DNA of 64,000 bases from Trifolium pratense (lineage: Eukaryota > Streptophyta > Magnoliopsida > Fabales > Fabaceae), in contig NC_060062.1 in NCBI RefSeq assembly GCF_020283565.1, forward strand, positions 17,828,127 through 17,892,126. The letters are read 5' to 3'. Shown piece after piece: positions 10,754 to 21,735 of this stretch. Numbering within the stretch: the stretch's first letter is position 1; every line of letters begins with the position of its first letter. Both the position numbers and the translations under genes were made by a program. The notes beneath the pieces are model-generated. The model saw only the letters and a list, made by a program, of their open reading frames with translations, was not told the DNA's origin and did not search any database.

Positions 10754-10877
10754 CTCCCTCCGTCCCAAAATATAAACAAAAGTGAGTCAAAGAAACTTGA
10801 TGTATTTGGTTAAAGATTTAGACTAAACACATCCACTTTTTTTGACCAACTTTTGCTTATATTTTGTGAAGATGAAG
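10754..10877. mobile_element. Stowaway-type MITE
   Basis: Starts CTCCCTCCGTCCCAAAATAT and ends in a diverged complement (ATATTTTGTGAAGATGAAG). TA is present on both sides. Confidence 0.7.
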
Positions 10878-10879
10878 TA

Positions 10880-11995
10880 TGTGTATAGAGCAAAATGATG
10901 CTCTAGACAATATATCATTCCTTTAGTGTTCTGATGATAACAAATACTTAACTTAATAATAAAAGGAACAATTTATCTAACCGTGTGTTTCAATGTGTAG
11001 GTATAAGAAATGATCTAAAAAGCATTATTCTTATGATCCTCTACGCAATAGGATTTTGGATAAAGTAGAAGAAAAAAGTCAAGGTTAAGAGTAAGTTCAT
11101 CCTCTATGCACAATAGCAAGACTTCAACAAAAAGACAAAGGACATAGATGATATGGATCATGATCCTCTATACTGAAGACTACCACAAAAAGGACAAACG
11201 ACATAGTGTTCATCATTTGAAAAAAACACTGAAGACTACATGAGATTATTATGTCCGTCCAGAACTACTCAACAATCATTTGTGGTACACATGATCATCT
11301 CATCCCCTGGACAACATATAAGACAAAAACGTCAAAGTTAACATTTCATCATCCTTTGGATAATTGTTGGACTTTCATCCTCTGTTCCAACTCATCTATA
11401 TTCTAGCAGAAGAATTCAAAGAGAATGAAAACATTTGATGATTAAAGAAATGATCATACATAAGAGAATGTTTTTTTCTAGAGGTCATATCACCCAAATC
11501 ATGGATAGTACAAGAGCTTGATCCAATGACAATGACGCATGCGCCAGCATCACACAACGATAAATATAGTACAAGGTATTCAGCCTCTTCATCAACAATT
11601 GTACTATCAACAATAACAGCTATTACAACGACTCATTCTCTATTTGTCTATAAATAAAAGAGTTATTTTTAATATTCATGCATGGCAGCAATGCACAATG
11701 GTGGATATATGTGTGAGTAAGATATGTGTGAAGAATACACATACACTGAGTGAATGGAAATCACCGGTGAACTCATCAAACTGGTCATTTGTGTAATCCT
11801 TATAAAAGTGCTTCCATCCTCTGCACCCAAAACTTCAATACACCAAGAACTGTGCAATCATGATAACTAAACAGGTGAGCTTCATGATCTTTTATGCAAA
11901 TGGAAATGCACCAAAGTGCTGAACCAAAATGGGTTTAAGAACAATAGCCTCTAATTTTTATGTTTTAATGATAATAATATTTGCAAGAACAATTT
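10880..11995. other. Probable LTR-retrotransposon-derived intergenic DNA
   Basis: No gene is visible. Phrases such as tgttctgatgataacaaata and tgttttaatgataataatat, near the two ends of the stretch, recall Ty1/copia (SIRE/Maximus) LTR edges, but I could not define matching LTRs. Confidence 0.3.
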
Positions 11996-12003
11996 GATAC
12001 ACA

Positions 12004-12171
12004 CACTACAAGAAAAGTTGTGTATACCCAGGGTGTTTTTACCCACGGCCATTTTCCGTGGGTATTAGCCATCGAAAAGGTAAAAATAAGAAATCACTTG
12101 TTTCCCTCTCACATTTTCAAAGGAAAGTGTTGCATCCACTAAAAAATGGGGTTAGCGCGAAAAAAAATTTG
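12004..12171 (+). mobile_element. CACTA (En/Spm) transposon terminus
   Basis: CACTACAAGAAAAG at 12004 is the diagnostic CACTA end. It is followed by subterminal inverted motifs acccacggcc ... ccgtgggta. The adjoining DNA is cut by the LTR element at 12177, and a ccacggc motif resumes at 17679. No opposite terminus was found within the next 1.5 kb, so the element's extent is unknown. Confidence 0.6.
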
Positions 12172-12176
12172 GTTAC

Positions 12177-13411
12177 TGATGGATAATTTTCGCAAGTGAA
12201 CGAATTACCACGTAGTAATAAAAATATCGATCCACAGGGATTGTGTGATTAAACTAGTCGAATAGTGCTCATAAACATTATGCAAGAAATACACATAAAT
12301 TGGGGGTATGTTGAGTGATGAATTGTTAGAAAACGTGCTTTGATATAATGGAAAAGCGAGGTAGAATCATCGGAATCGCCTAGTCTATAGCTAAACCACA
12401 TGCAATCTACTATATCATAGGAATCTACTCAAGTGTTCACAACTAGATCGACAAATTAGTGAATCGCAATCTCTTGTCAAAATCCACTCTATTCGTTGTC
12501 GATACTCCCCCGATCTCTCGGGCGGAAGCTACCTACAACGAATGATATTAACGCGCGTCAATCGTTCGCTACACTCTATGTCTCAATCTCTCGACCGGAA
12601 ACACTCGAGTGCTCAATGCAATTCAGTTCAGAAATTAAATCAATACTCTCGCACGTGACTTAACTCAAAATCATTACAACACTAATGAAGGATCATAAAG
12701 CATTAAGCATCGAATTGCATTAAATCAACACTATGAACAGAGTAGATCCTTACACATATAGCAGATTACAACTGATCCATCTACATCCTAGACTATCCTA
12801 GATCCTACCTCCAAAGAAGCTTAGCTCCTCATCTCCCTTCGTTCGCGTCCTAGCTTCAACGTCATGGCTTGTGAATCCATGCTATCGATGTGCTTGGAGC
12901 TATCCTCTGGAGTCTTGAATCCCAATCTTGAAGTTTCCAAACCCAGAATGTAGACCAAATTTGCAGAATTTTCCAACCCCAAAACAGAATTATGCAGAAA
13001 CCATATATACTGAACGCAACCACGCCGCGCGCCAGATCTATCACGCCGCGCGTGGTTGCAGATCCATCAGCTACGCCGCGCGTGATAACGGTATCACGCG
13101 GCGCGTGATCAAGTCAGAGAGCAATCTTCTTCTTGAACAAGGCTTCACGCCGCGCGTGGTCAGGTATCCCGCCGCGCGTGATCAGAGTGAAAATCTTGGC
13201 TCCTTGTGAGCTCCATCACGCGGCGCGTGATGGGCTACGCCCCCAGCGTAGTGAAAAACATCCATTTCCTGCAATTTTTCCTGTTTTCTTGCAAAACAAG
13301 TAATCAAGCTTATGGTTAGATTTCTCTTATATTTATTGCTAAAAACCTACTAAAATGCATCCAATGTTGCTAAAATAGGCCTGGATTAGAGAGTGTGACG
13401 ATTCGTCATCA
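12177..13411 (-). repeat. Left (3') LTR of the young Athila-like element
   Basis: 1235 bp, TG...CA ends (plus-strand start tgatggataa, end cgtcatca), preceded by GTTAC (12172-12176). It is an almost exact direct repeat of 16439-17673. By eye I count about four substitutions. In element orientation this is the 3' LTR. Confidence 0.95.
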
Positions 13412-13430
13412 CAACCCCAAACTTAAACCT
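13412..13430 (-). promoter_or_regulatory. Polypurine tract of the LTR element
   Basis: On the minus strand the bases directly before the 3' LTR read aggtttaagtttggggttg. This is the expected plus-strand primer of a minus-oriented Ty3 element and resembles polypurine tracts of Athila/Tat elements. Confidence 0.7.
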
Positions 13431-14850
13431 TTCCTTGTCCTCAAGGAAACAACTTTTACCTCAAGCTTTTGTGTCAAGACCTTGGCATTTTCCTTAAATT
13501 CACTCGAATCATACATACGTGAGAATCACCTGATGATCAATGATCCACCTGCAAACAATGCTCAATTGCACAATCGTTCCCGCAAGACATTTTCAAGTAG
13601 TTCACACTTTTCGACCAAAGCTCTATGATTTCATCACACTACTTACATGCACTCTTCAGTTTTTGGTACTTCACTCAAATCAACACATCAATGCAAGTCA
13701 ACAATAATTTTGCAAGTAGTCTAAGAATTCATTCGGTTCACTTTGTGCACACACATTAGAGGTCTTTTAGGGTTATAACGTGGCTTGGCTAGGGTGGATG
13801 GTGACATTTTGGATAAGTAGTAGAAAAACTTGGAGTTAGATCCCCCTATTAGTCAAAGAACAATTTCATAAACCAACCCTTATACTTTTGAAATATAGTG
13901 GACTAGAGAACAATTTTAAATCATCAACAACGTTTTGCAATTCTTTTGAATTCAAGGCTATCACTTCTTTTTGTACTTCTTTTCGATATTTCTTTTTCTC
14001 AACATTCATTTCTCTTTTTTTTTTTTTTCTTTCACATTGTCTAAAGCCTTGCAACTTTTTGAAATTTCTTTTTCAATTTTTCAATTCAAAACTTTTTGTA
14101 AGTTCTCTAGTACCCTCACCCCAAACTTTATTTTTTTGCTAATTCCAAAGAGCAACCCCAAACTTAGTGGTGAGCAATGCGCATCAACCACTAATTAGGT
14201 GCCTAACCTCCAAGAAAGTCATTCCTTTTTTCATCAAAATTTTCTCAAGGTTGTGCAAAATAACATTTTATTTTTCAGCTCAAATTGGTTAAGCAAAAGA
14301 TAATTATATGTAAGGGTGGATAGAAAGGCTCAAAGGGACCAAGGAACATGCCTCGTGTGTGCTACAAAAGTACCAATCAAATAAAAAGACGACAAGCAAA
14401 ATCGAGAGACAATACATGAGTGGATATCACACATAGAAGAAAAAGGAGTGTTTGGCTCAATACCTCTCGGTTGGGTCGAATCAAAGAACCGGTCAAAAAG
14501 TGTGCGTTCCCTTCCTTTGCCTCTTGATCACATGAGTGCAACAAGCTATTGCACTGCAAGTTTCACAAATTACACACGGAGAAAATCATGCAATTGATAC
14601 TCAAGTAACTAAAAAGAACATGCCAAGATATCGAAACAAATTCCAAAGGTAAAAGAAATTCCACAATCAAACATAAAAAGATTCAAATTCAGAGTTTAAA
14701 GTACATTCATCCAGCCAATTCAAAGGAACATCAAACAATTATTCATAAAGTAGCATAAGAGTGAAAGGGAAGAAAGGACCGTAAACTCATGGGTTGCCTC
14801 CCAAGAAGCGCTTCGTTCTCATCATTAGCTTGACGCTTCATCATCACAAG
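13431..14850 (-). other. Non-coding 3' internal region of the LTR element
   Basis: About 1.4 kb between the element's single long frame and its polypurine tract, where RT, RNase H and integrase would be in an autonomous relative. No such domains are visible on either strand. The stretch gggttgcctcccaagaagcg lies just past the stop codon, near 14793. Confidence 0.6.
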
Positions 14851-16306
14851 TTAGGGAGGATACTTCAACTTTGATTCAACCCGGCTCCTCTTGTTCTCTT
14901 CATTCAAAGGAGCAATATTAATATCAAATAGTAATGATTTCACGCTTCCCGAATCACTCTTGAGACCTTCCCATTTGGCCTTCAAATTGGTTCTTTCCTT
15001 CTTACTAGACCGTGATGGAGATTTCTTAGAGCCTTTCTTCACCGAAGCTTTCAATGTTGAAGTGGAAGACTTTTGAGGATTAACAACCGGATTGGGCTCT
15101 TCTTCTTTGGCCACCTTGTACAAACAATAGATAGGAACCACACCATCCAAGTCCCATCCTCGGTCGTCATTCACTTTCTCCGCTTCTTTTAACAAGTCAT
15201 TCTCTTCTAGTGGAGTGAGCAAATCACTTATGATCATGGGTTTCCTAGAGTCGCCACCCAAAAACACATACTTCCATTTAGGAGGAAGTTCTTTCAATTC
15301 CGGTGGCTTTTTTATTGCCTTTGGCTCTTTCTCCTCTTCTAGGGGGTTATCCAAGTTTTGAAGAAAAATTTCAATCTCATGATCCCACTCTTCTTCTTTC
15401 CCATCTTTTACCACTTCCTCTAGCACTTCCACTTTGAAACATTCGGATACCACTCCACAAAATTCAAGGTCTTGGTTCTTGACCCTCTTCATCCTAGGAT
15501 AAGGCATTCTAGCATATGGTGAAGGAACTTGAAACTTGGGGTCCTTCACAAGAGGTTTCTTGCCTTTCTTGGCACTAGACTCACTCTCCACTCTCTTTTC
15601 AACTTCACCCTCATAAGCTTTTTCTTCCTTATTTTTTTCTTCTTTCTTATTTTCTCTTCTATTTTCAACTACACCATCCCTCATCTTTTCAACTACACCA
15701 TTTTTACTCTCATCCTTCTTAGGATTCTCCACTACTTTTTGTGATGAAACTTCTCTACTCCTCAAATTAATGGAATTACAACTTTCATTACGAGGATCCG
15801 TGGTGTTTCCACAAAAACCATTTTGAGTTTGTAGAGAAGAGACTTGCCTTGCTAATTGACCCATTTGGTTTTCGAGATTTTTGATGGAGGCTTTATGACG
15901 TTCGCTTGACACTTCTTGGTTTGCCTTCATCACCTCAAAATTTCCTTGAGTCATCTTCATGGCTAAGATAAGAGTATCTTCAAAAGATTCAAGGTGATCT
16001 TCAAAATGTTGATCTTGAGGAAATGCTTGATTCGGATTAGCTCCATAAGAACAATTCATGTGATTCTTCACTCCAAGATTGAAGGTGTTGAAATGAGGAT
16101 TATTTTGAAAGGTTGCTTGCACCATACATTGAGCTTCTAGTTGTTTGGTAATGATTTGTAGAAAGACATTATTGAACTTGCAACTAGTTAAGAGTGCCTC
16201 TTGATTGTATGATTCAAACATGTCTTCCTTCCGCTTTACGATTTGCTCGTGCTGTTTTCTCAATCTCAGAATCGAATTCCAACTCAATGGGACCTGTCCT
16301 CCGCAT
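14851..16306 (-). pseudogene. Disrupted, fused gag/pol-derived frame of the LTR element
   Basis: The conserved gag start MRRTGPIELEFDSEIEKT opens at 16306 but its frame stops at about 16214. A second frame then runs open to 14851. This contains a late-gag segment (IKNLENQMGQLARQVSS), a basic/acidic low-complexity linker, the block normally just upstream of reverse transcriptase (ELPPKWKYVFLGGDSRKP followed by MIISDLLTPLEEN), then a Lys/Ser-rich tail. The gag core, protease, RT, RNase H and integrase are missing. This is a deletion derivative that must depend on a helper for movement. Its near-identical LTRs show it moved recently. Assignment to Athila/Tat rests on the gag start, the tRNA-Asp primer site and the RT-proximal block. 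Confidence 0.8.
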
Positions 16307-16411
16307 GCACAAGGAAACAAACAAGTAGAACGCTCCGGTAGAAAAAATATCAAACAGAAAAATAAAGAAAACACAGAAAATATGAACACTATTGCCTTGT
16401 CGAATCAATCA

Positions 16412-16436
16412 CAATCCCCGGCAACGGCGCCAAAAA
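16412..16436 (-). promoter_or_regulatory. Primer-binding site (tRNA-Asp type)
   Basis: Minus-strand TTGGCGCCGTTGCCGGGGAT lies a few bases inside the 5' LTR. It complements the 3' end of plant tRNA-Asp, the primer typical of Athila/Tat elements. Confidence 0.85.
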
Positions 16437-16438
16437 CT

Positions 16439-17673
16439 TGATGGATAATTTTCGCAAGTGAACGAATTACCACGTAGTAATAAAAATATCGATCCACAGG
16501 GATTGTGTGATTAAACTAGTCGAATAGTGCTCATAAACATTATGCAAGAAATACACATAAATTGGGGGTATGTTGAGTGATGAATTGTTAGAAAACGTGC
16601 TTTGATATAATGGAAAAGCGAGGTAGAATCATCGGAATCGCCTAGTCTATAGCTAAACCACATGCAATCTACTATATCATAGGAATCTACTCAAGTGTTC
16701 ACAACTAGATCGACAAATTAGTGAATCGCAATCTCTTGTCAAAATCCACTCTATTCGTTGTCGATACTCCCCCGATCTCTCGGGCGGAAGCTACCTACAA
16801 CGAATGATATTAACGCGCGTCAATCGTTCGCTACACTCTATGTCTCAATCTCTCGACCGGAAACACTCGAGTGCTCAATGCAATTCAGTTCAGAAATTAA
16901 ATCAATACTCTCGCACGTGACTTAACTCAAAATCATTACAACACTAATGAAGGATCATAAAGCATTAAGCATCGAATTGCATTAAATCAACACTATGAAC
17001 AGAGTAGATCCTTACACATATAGCAGATTACAACTGATCCATCTACATCCTAGACTATCCTAGATCCTACCTCCAAAGAAGCTTAGCTCCTCATCTCCCT
17101 TCGTTCGCGTCCTAGCTTCAACGTCATGGCTTGTGAATCCATGCTATCGATGTGCTTGGAGCTATCCTCTGGAGTCTTGAATCCCAATCTTGAAGTTTCC
17201 AAACCCAGAATGTAGACCAAATTTGCAGAATTTTCCAACCCCAAAACAGAATTATGCAGAAACCATATATACTGAACGCAACCACGCCGCGCGCCAGATC
17301 TATCACGCCGCGCGTGGTTGCAGATCCATCAGCTACGCCGCGCGTGATAACGGTATCACGCGGCGCGTGATCAAGTCAGAGAGCAATCTTCTTCTTGAAC
17401 AAGGCTTCACGCCGCGCGTGGTCAGGTATCCCGCCGCGTGTGATCAGAGTGAAAATCTTGGCTCCCTATGAGCTCCATCACGCGGCGCGTGATGGGCTAC
17501 GCCCCCAGCGTAGTGAAAAACATTCATTTCCTGCAATTTTTCCTGTTTTCTTGCAAAACAAGTAATCAAGCTTATGGTTAGATTTCTCTTATATTTATTG
17601 CTAAAAACCTACTAAAATGCATCCAATGTTGCTAAAATAGGCCTGGATTAGAGAGTGTGACGATTCGTCATCA
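16439..17673 (-). repeat. Right (5') LTR of the young Athila-like element
   Basis: 1235 bp, followed by GTTAC (17674-17678). Differences from the left LTR that I see are c/t near 17437, two changes near 17467 (ctccctatgag against ctccttgtgag) and c/t near 17524. Confidence 0.95.
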
Positions 17674-17678
17674 GTTAC

Positions 17679-18840
17679 CCACGGCAAATTCGTATATAAA
17701 TACATTATAATTATTAATATTTTTTTTTATTAATTTACTTCCACTTCCACTATACCTTTCTTTTCTCTACCACTATTCATACTTTTCCCAATTCTACTCA
17801 AAAGCCTGATAAAGAAACGAAGGTTGGAAGACAACACGACGACGAAAGGCAAAACCCCATCACTCTCTACTCCGGCGACCATCTTCGTTCTGGCGACCTT
17901 CTCCGCTCTAAAGACCGTCTCCACTTTCTTCGTTCCCAGTTGCGTCCTCTCTGTTCGTCCCCCCTCCACCAGAACATTGAGTATAATCCTTACTACTCAA
18001 TCTTCATGTTTTGCTAATTAATCGATATAATCTTGTTGTGTGAAGTTGAGAACTGATTTTGTTGTTGTTGGGAAATTGAGAATTTGATGGGAATCGGTCT
18101 TAGTTGCTATATGTGTGTATTGGTTACTTCAATATCATTTTTTATCTTTGTTCTTCTAGGGATTGTTTGCTCATTTGGAAATTACAATTGAAATGTTCAA
18201 TTTTCTTGTTGGATGATTTACATTTTGTAGTGAAAACCCTAAATTTTTTTTTCATATGATTTGAACTTTACATTTTTTTCCTATGAAAGTTCATTTTTTT
18301 TGTGGATTCATGATATGAAAAAAATTCCCAAATATGAAAAGTAATAATTACCTTTTTTTTAATGGCAAAAATATATTAATGGTTACCTTTGTGATTTCTG
18401 ATTAGTGACTACTTAACCATTGTTTTGAGCTATGAAAAAGTTGAGGTACATTCGTAATGGAGATTTGTCCAAAAGTTTATTCGATGGGTCATTGCCTACT
18501 TTTAAATCTTTAATTCGATAGAATTGTTTAGTTAAAATTGAAAAAAAATTTGTAGATACGAATTTAATTTATTACTTAATGATAGTTTTGTACACTTGTC
18601 AAATTATTCATCGGTGGTTAAAAGTCTATCTTGCACAATTTTAAACAGTATCACCAAACGTCAACTTGGCTCGATAATTTTTTAAGTAACATAGTTTTCA
18701 AAATCGGATTTTTTTTCAAAAACAACAGTTTACGTTTAAGTTTAACAATGTTCAATAGTTTTATAAATGAATGTTTCAGTATGAAAGAAAACTGTAGAAA
18801 TAGAATGGGTGATATTGGTATATATATATTGACATATTGT
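17679..18840. other. DNA beyond the LTR insertion, no gene assigned
   Basis: Begins with ccacggc, matching the subterminal motif on the other side of the LTR element, so it continues the interrupted CACTA-like sequence. A C/T-rich stretch at 17740-18010 has short open frames but no recognisable domain; it could be a 5' UTR-like segment of the transposon. The rest is AT-rich. Confidence 0.4.
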
Positions 18841-19117
18841 AATCAAACGAAGGTAAGAATGTCTGTCTAATATACCTGGCCGAAAAAAAAGAATGTATAA
18901 TATAATTAATATGTTTTTGAGCTTGTCATTAAATTGAAAGGCAAAAGAAACAGAGATTAAATTTTGAGTTAAATTACAAAATTACAAACATTATCACGTA
19001 CTTACAAATAAAATTATATACTCTATTCCAAAAAATAAATAAATTATTATATACTTTTTTTAAGCAAATATTATTATATATACTTTTGTTTTTGGTTGAT
19101 AATATTATTATATATAC

Positions 19118-19391
19118 TTAATGGAAGAACAACTCACAAGAATAATTAATACACTTCATATATAGAGGAAAAAATACAATTGGACAATCACGGTGAAAAG
19201 TGCAAGGAATGCGATCTGCAATGTCAAATAAGAAACAAACAATATTACTAAAAAGTGATAAAATATTGTGTATGAAATAAACAAGAAAACTAGAAAATGG
19301 TGTGAAAAATATACATACCACCAATGGTTACAATAAGAATTAGAGAAAGAAAAATTATCAAAGTATAAACAAATAGGAAATTTTGAGGCAT
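19118..19391 (-). CDS. NCR secreted peptide, 2 exons
   Basis: Exon 1 is 19319-19391, exon 2 is 19118-19215, with a phase-1 GT-AG intron (donor gtatgt, acceptor attgcag). The 171-nt CDS encodes a 56-aa precursor. The signal peptide is residues 1-24 (starts MPQNFLFVYTLIIFLSL). The mature peptide carries PCTFHRDC (C-x5-C) and KCINYSC (C-x4-C), ends in ELFFH, and is more basic and His-containing than the 0.4-kb copy. Upstream and downstream flanks are shared with the other two NCR genes. The structure is intact, and a host function in controlling nodule bacteria is inferred from the family. Confidence 0.88.
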
Positions 19392-19441
19392 ATTTTTTTT
19401 CTCTTTTGCGTGTAATAATAAATAAATAAATATATGATCCC

Positions 19442-19448
19442 TTTATAA
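19442..19448 (-). promoter_or_regulatory. TATA-like box of the third NCR gene
   Basis: Minus-strand TTATAAA about 51 bp upstream of the ATG at 19391, conserved with the sister genes. Confidence 0.55.
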
Positions 19449-19460
19449 GTAAATGTTTCA

Positions 19461-20380
19461 TGTTTTATTAACTTCAATTAAATTTACTTTAGCACCTAGG
19501 AGGCGCAAAAAGTCATTTATAAAATTAGAATTAAAGTTTTTTTTTTGATAAAAAATTAGAATTAAAGGTCTTTGATCTTGGTAAATATTTCAAATAAAAG
19601 TCTCTGATGATCGCGAAAGTTCATTATTTTTTAATTCTTTTTACTCAAATGTAATTTTTTATATTAAACTTTATTATATATTTTATTTATCTTTTTTTTA
19701 CGGAATATTTTATTTATCTTTTAACCTTTCGTAATTGAAAGGGGAAAAATCCCAAAAAAAAAAAATCATTATTAGTGATGAATGATGAAAAAAATAGTTG
19801 TAAAAATAACACATCAAAAAAGTGACAACACGTTTAATTGTAAATTAGAAGTACCAAGCATGATTTATATTTATTTATATATAATAAAATAATACCAACA
19901 ACAAAGCAAAAAAACTCTGACTTTAAATGGGACCCCCACAAGTGGGCAGTGAGATTGGTCTCCTTAAATTAGTTAGTGTTAAGGTCGGATACCAAGTTTT
20001 CAAAAAAAATAAATAAATAATACCAACAACATATGGTACAGATGCTAGATATTTAGATCTCTTAACTATTTAATCATGCATGTTTCGTAAAAAAAACTCA
20101 ATTATTATTGAAAGAGATCAATCTCTAACCAAAAAAGTATATAATAATATATCGGGTCAAAAAAATAATTAATAATAATATACTATTTATGAAAATAATT
20201 AATAATAATATACTATTATGAGAGAGAGAGAGAGAGTTTTTTCATGTGAGACAATTCGCACCCTTAAATGTACTGAAATTGAATATGAAATAAAGCTAAG
20301 ATAGAAATCATTCTTATTGAACTTTCATCAAAAAATTGCAATACAAAAAGAATTGAGATGTGAAAAGAGAGAGAGAGAGG
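19461..20380. other. 5' flank of the third NCR gene and repeat DNA
   Basis: The first about 280 bp resemble the upstream flank of the other NCR genes. Around 19921-20010 lies a repeat piece (cagtgagattggtctcctta ... cggataccaagtttt) also seen at 62830-62915. A (GA)n tract is at 20221-20236. No coding region is visible. Confidence 0.45.
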
Positions 20381-20384
20381 AGCT

Positions 20385-20769
20385 TCTACGGTATATCTAT
20401 CAAATTTCAATGTACCGATACATTAGATCAAATAATTACTAAATTAACGATTATTTTATGAATCAAAACACTATTTATCGATTATTGTATTTCATAAATG
20501 ATAATTTCATAAGAAAAAATACGAGTTCAATGTTTTATAAGCATTATGCTAACTTTTTTATATTTTTTCATAAAAAATTCAATAATAACTATTATGAGTG
20601 ATAAAAAATTCAATTTTTTTTTTTTTTTTACAATTTTGATAAATAGTATTTGGTTATTATAATATTTTAAATAATAGAAAAATGCTTTTGAAAAAAATAT
20701 TCATTTACCTAGTAATTTAGTGATCTATTGTATCGGTGCATTGAAATTTGATAGATGTACCATAGAATT
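20385..20769. mobile_element. Foldback/MITE with about 60-bp inverted termini
   Basis: ttctacggtatatctatcaa at 20385 pairs with the complement of the right end, ttctatggtacatctatcaa. The match continues for roughly 60 bp with few mismatches. No clear target duplication or coding capacity was found. Confidence 0.7.
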
Positions 20770-21735
20770 TCTCAAGAGAGTTTAGGAGAGAAGAATAACA
20801 ACTTCACTAATCACATAACTCACAAAATACTCCTATATTAATAGTAACTCATTTCTTCACATAGTCTCATTTCTTAGGCTGAAGTTGATCAACTCTTATT
20901 TGGTGGGCTTTTTAATTTTTGAAGTCTTCTATTTTATTTTCTCTATTATCCAGATTCCAAATCTTGGGTGGTTGAAAGTGCTTGTTGTGCTTCTTAGATT
21001 TAGTTTCTATACTCTTTATGATGAATAAATTTATAATTCTGGTTGTATGTATTTAAGCTCACTACTCTTGGTAAAATTTTGTTAAATATTATTTATGTGA
21101 TATGATTGTCTGATTTTATGCTTCTTTATGATTTAATGATATATGTTTAAATCTAGGAATGACAAGTTTATTGTTATGAGACATTTAATAATAAACAAAC
21201 ATTAAAAACTAATATGGTTAAACAAATGATAGACACATCTTACTTAATGACTTAAACATAAGTGTTAAAGTCATAGTGAGAAATGGAGCAGCCCGATTTT
21301 AATTGAAGTGAAATGAATGGACTATGTATACACTTACACATGCTTTGAACATGTAAAAAAAAATTGACGCCGTTATCGGAAATTGTTCGGTTCCAAAATT
21401 TAATTTTTTTAGATTCAATTTTAGCTTTTAAGTTTATTTGAGCCATAATATGTTGTTTGTAGCTGAACTCTGCATGCACAGATTGCTCAGTCCTAAATAT
21501 AGAGCAGATCATGAGATCTAAAGAACATTCAAAAGTCTAAGAAGGAATCAAAGAGGTAACCTACCAAGAAATTATTTGAAGGTAAATTAGCCATATCACA
21601 AAATTCCATGGACAAAGAAATTACATTTAATTTTGTTCACAACTAATTAAATAACATAAAGCACATATGAACCAAGAAAAACAAACAACAAGTGTTACAA
21701 ACACTACTAAACAACTCTATTAACTGTTAAACAAC

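Larger units (their letters stand above)
12177..17673 (-). mobile_element. Young non-autonomous Athila-like LTR retrotransposon, complete
   Basis: 5497 bp. It has 1235-bp LTRs at 12177-13411 and 16439-17673, a 5-bp target duplication GTTAC (12172-12176 and 17674-17678), a tRNA-Asp primer-binding site and a polypurine tract. All orient it on the minus strand. The LTRs differ at only about four positions that I could count, so insertion is recent. It carries only a broken gag plus an RT-proximal scrap. It landed in DNA with CACTA-like sequence. Confidence 0.93.

Noticed and set aside
12928..13209. 93-aa open frame duplicated at 17190-17471
   Set aside because: Lies inside the LTRs of the Athila-like element; it is open because of the GC-rich motif array, and it is on the strand opposite to the element's genes.
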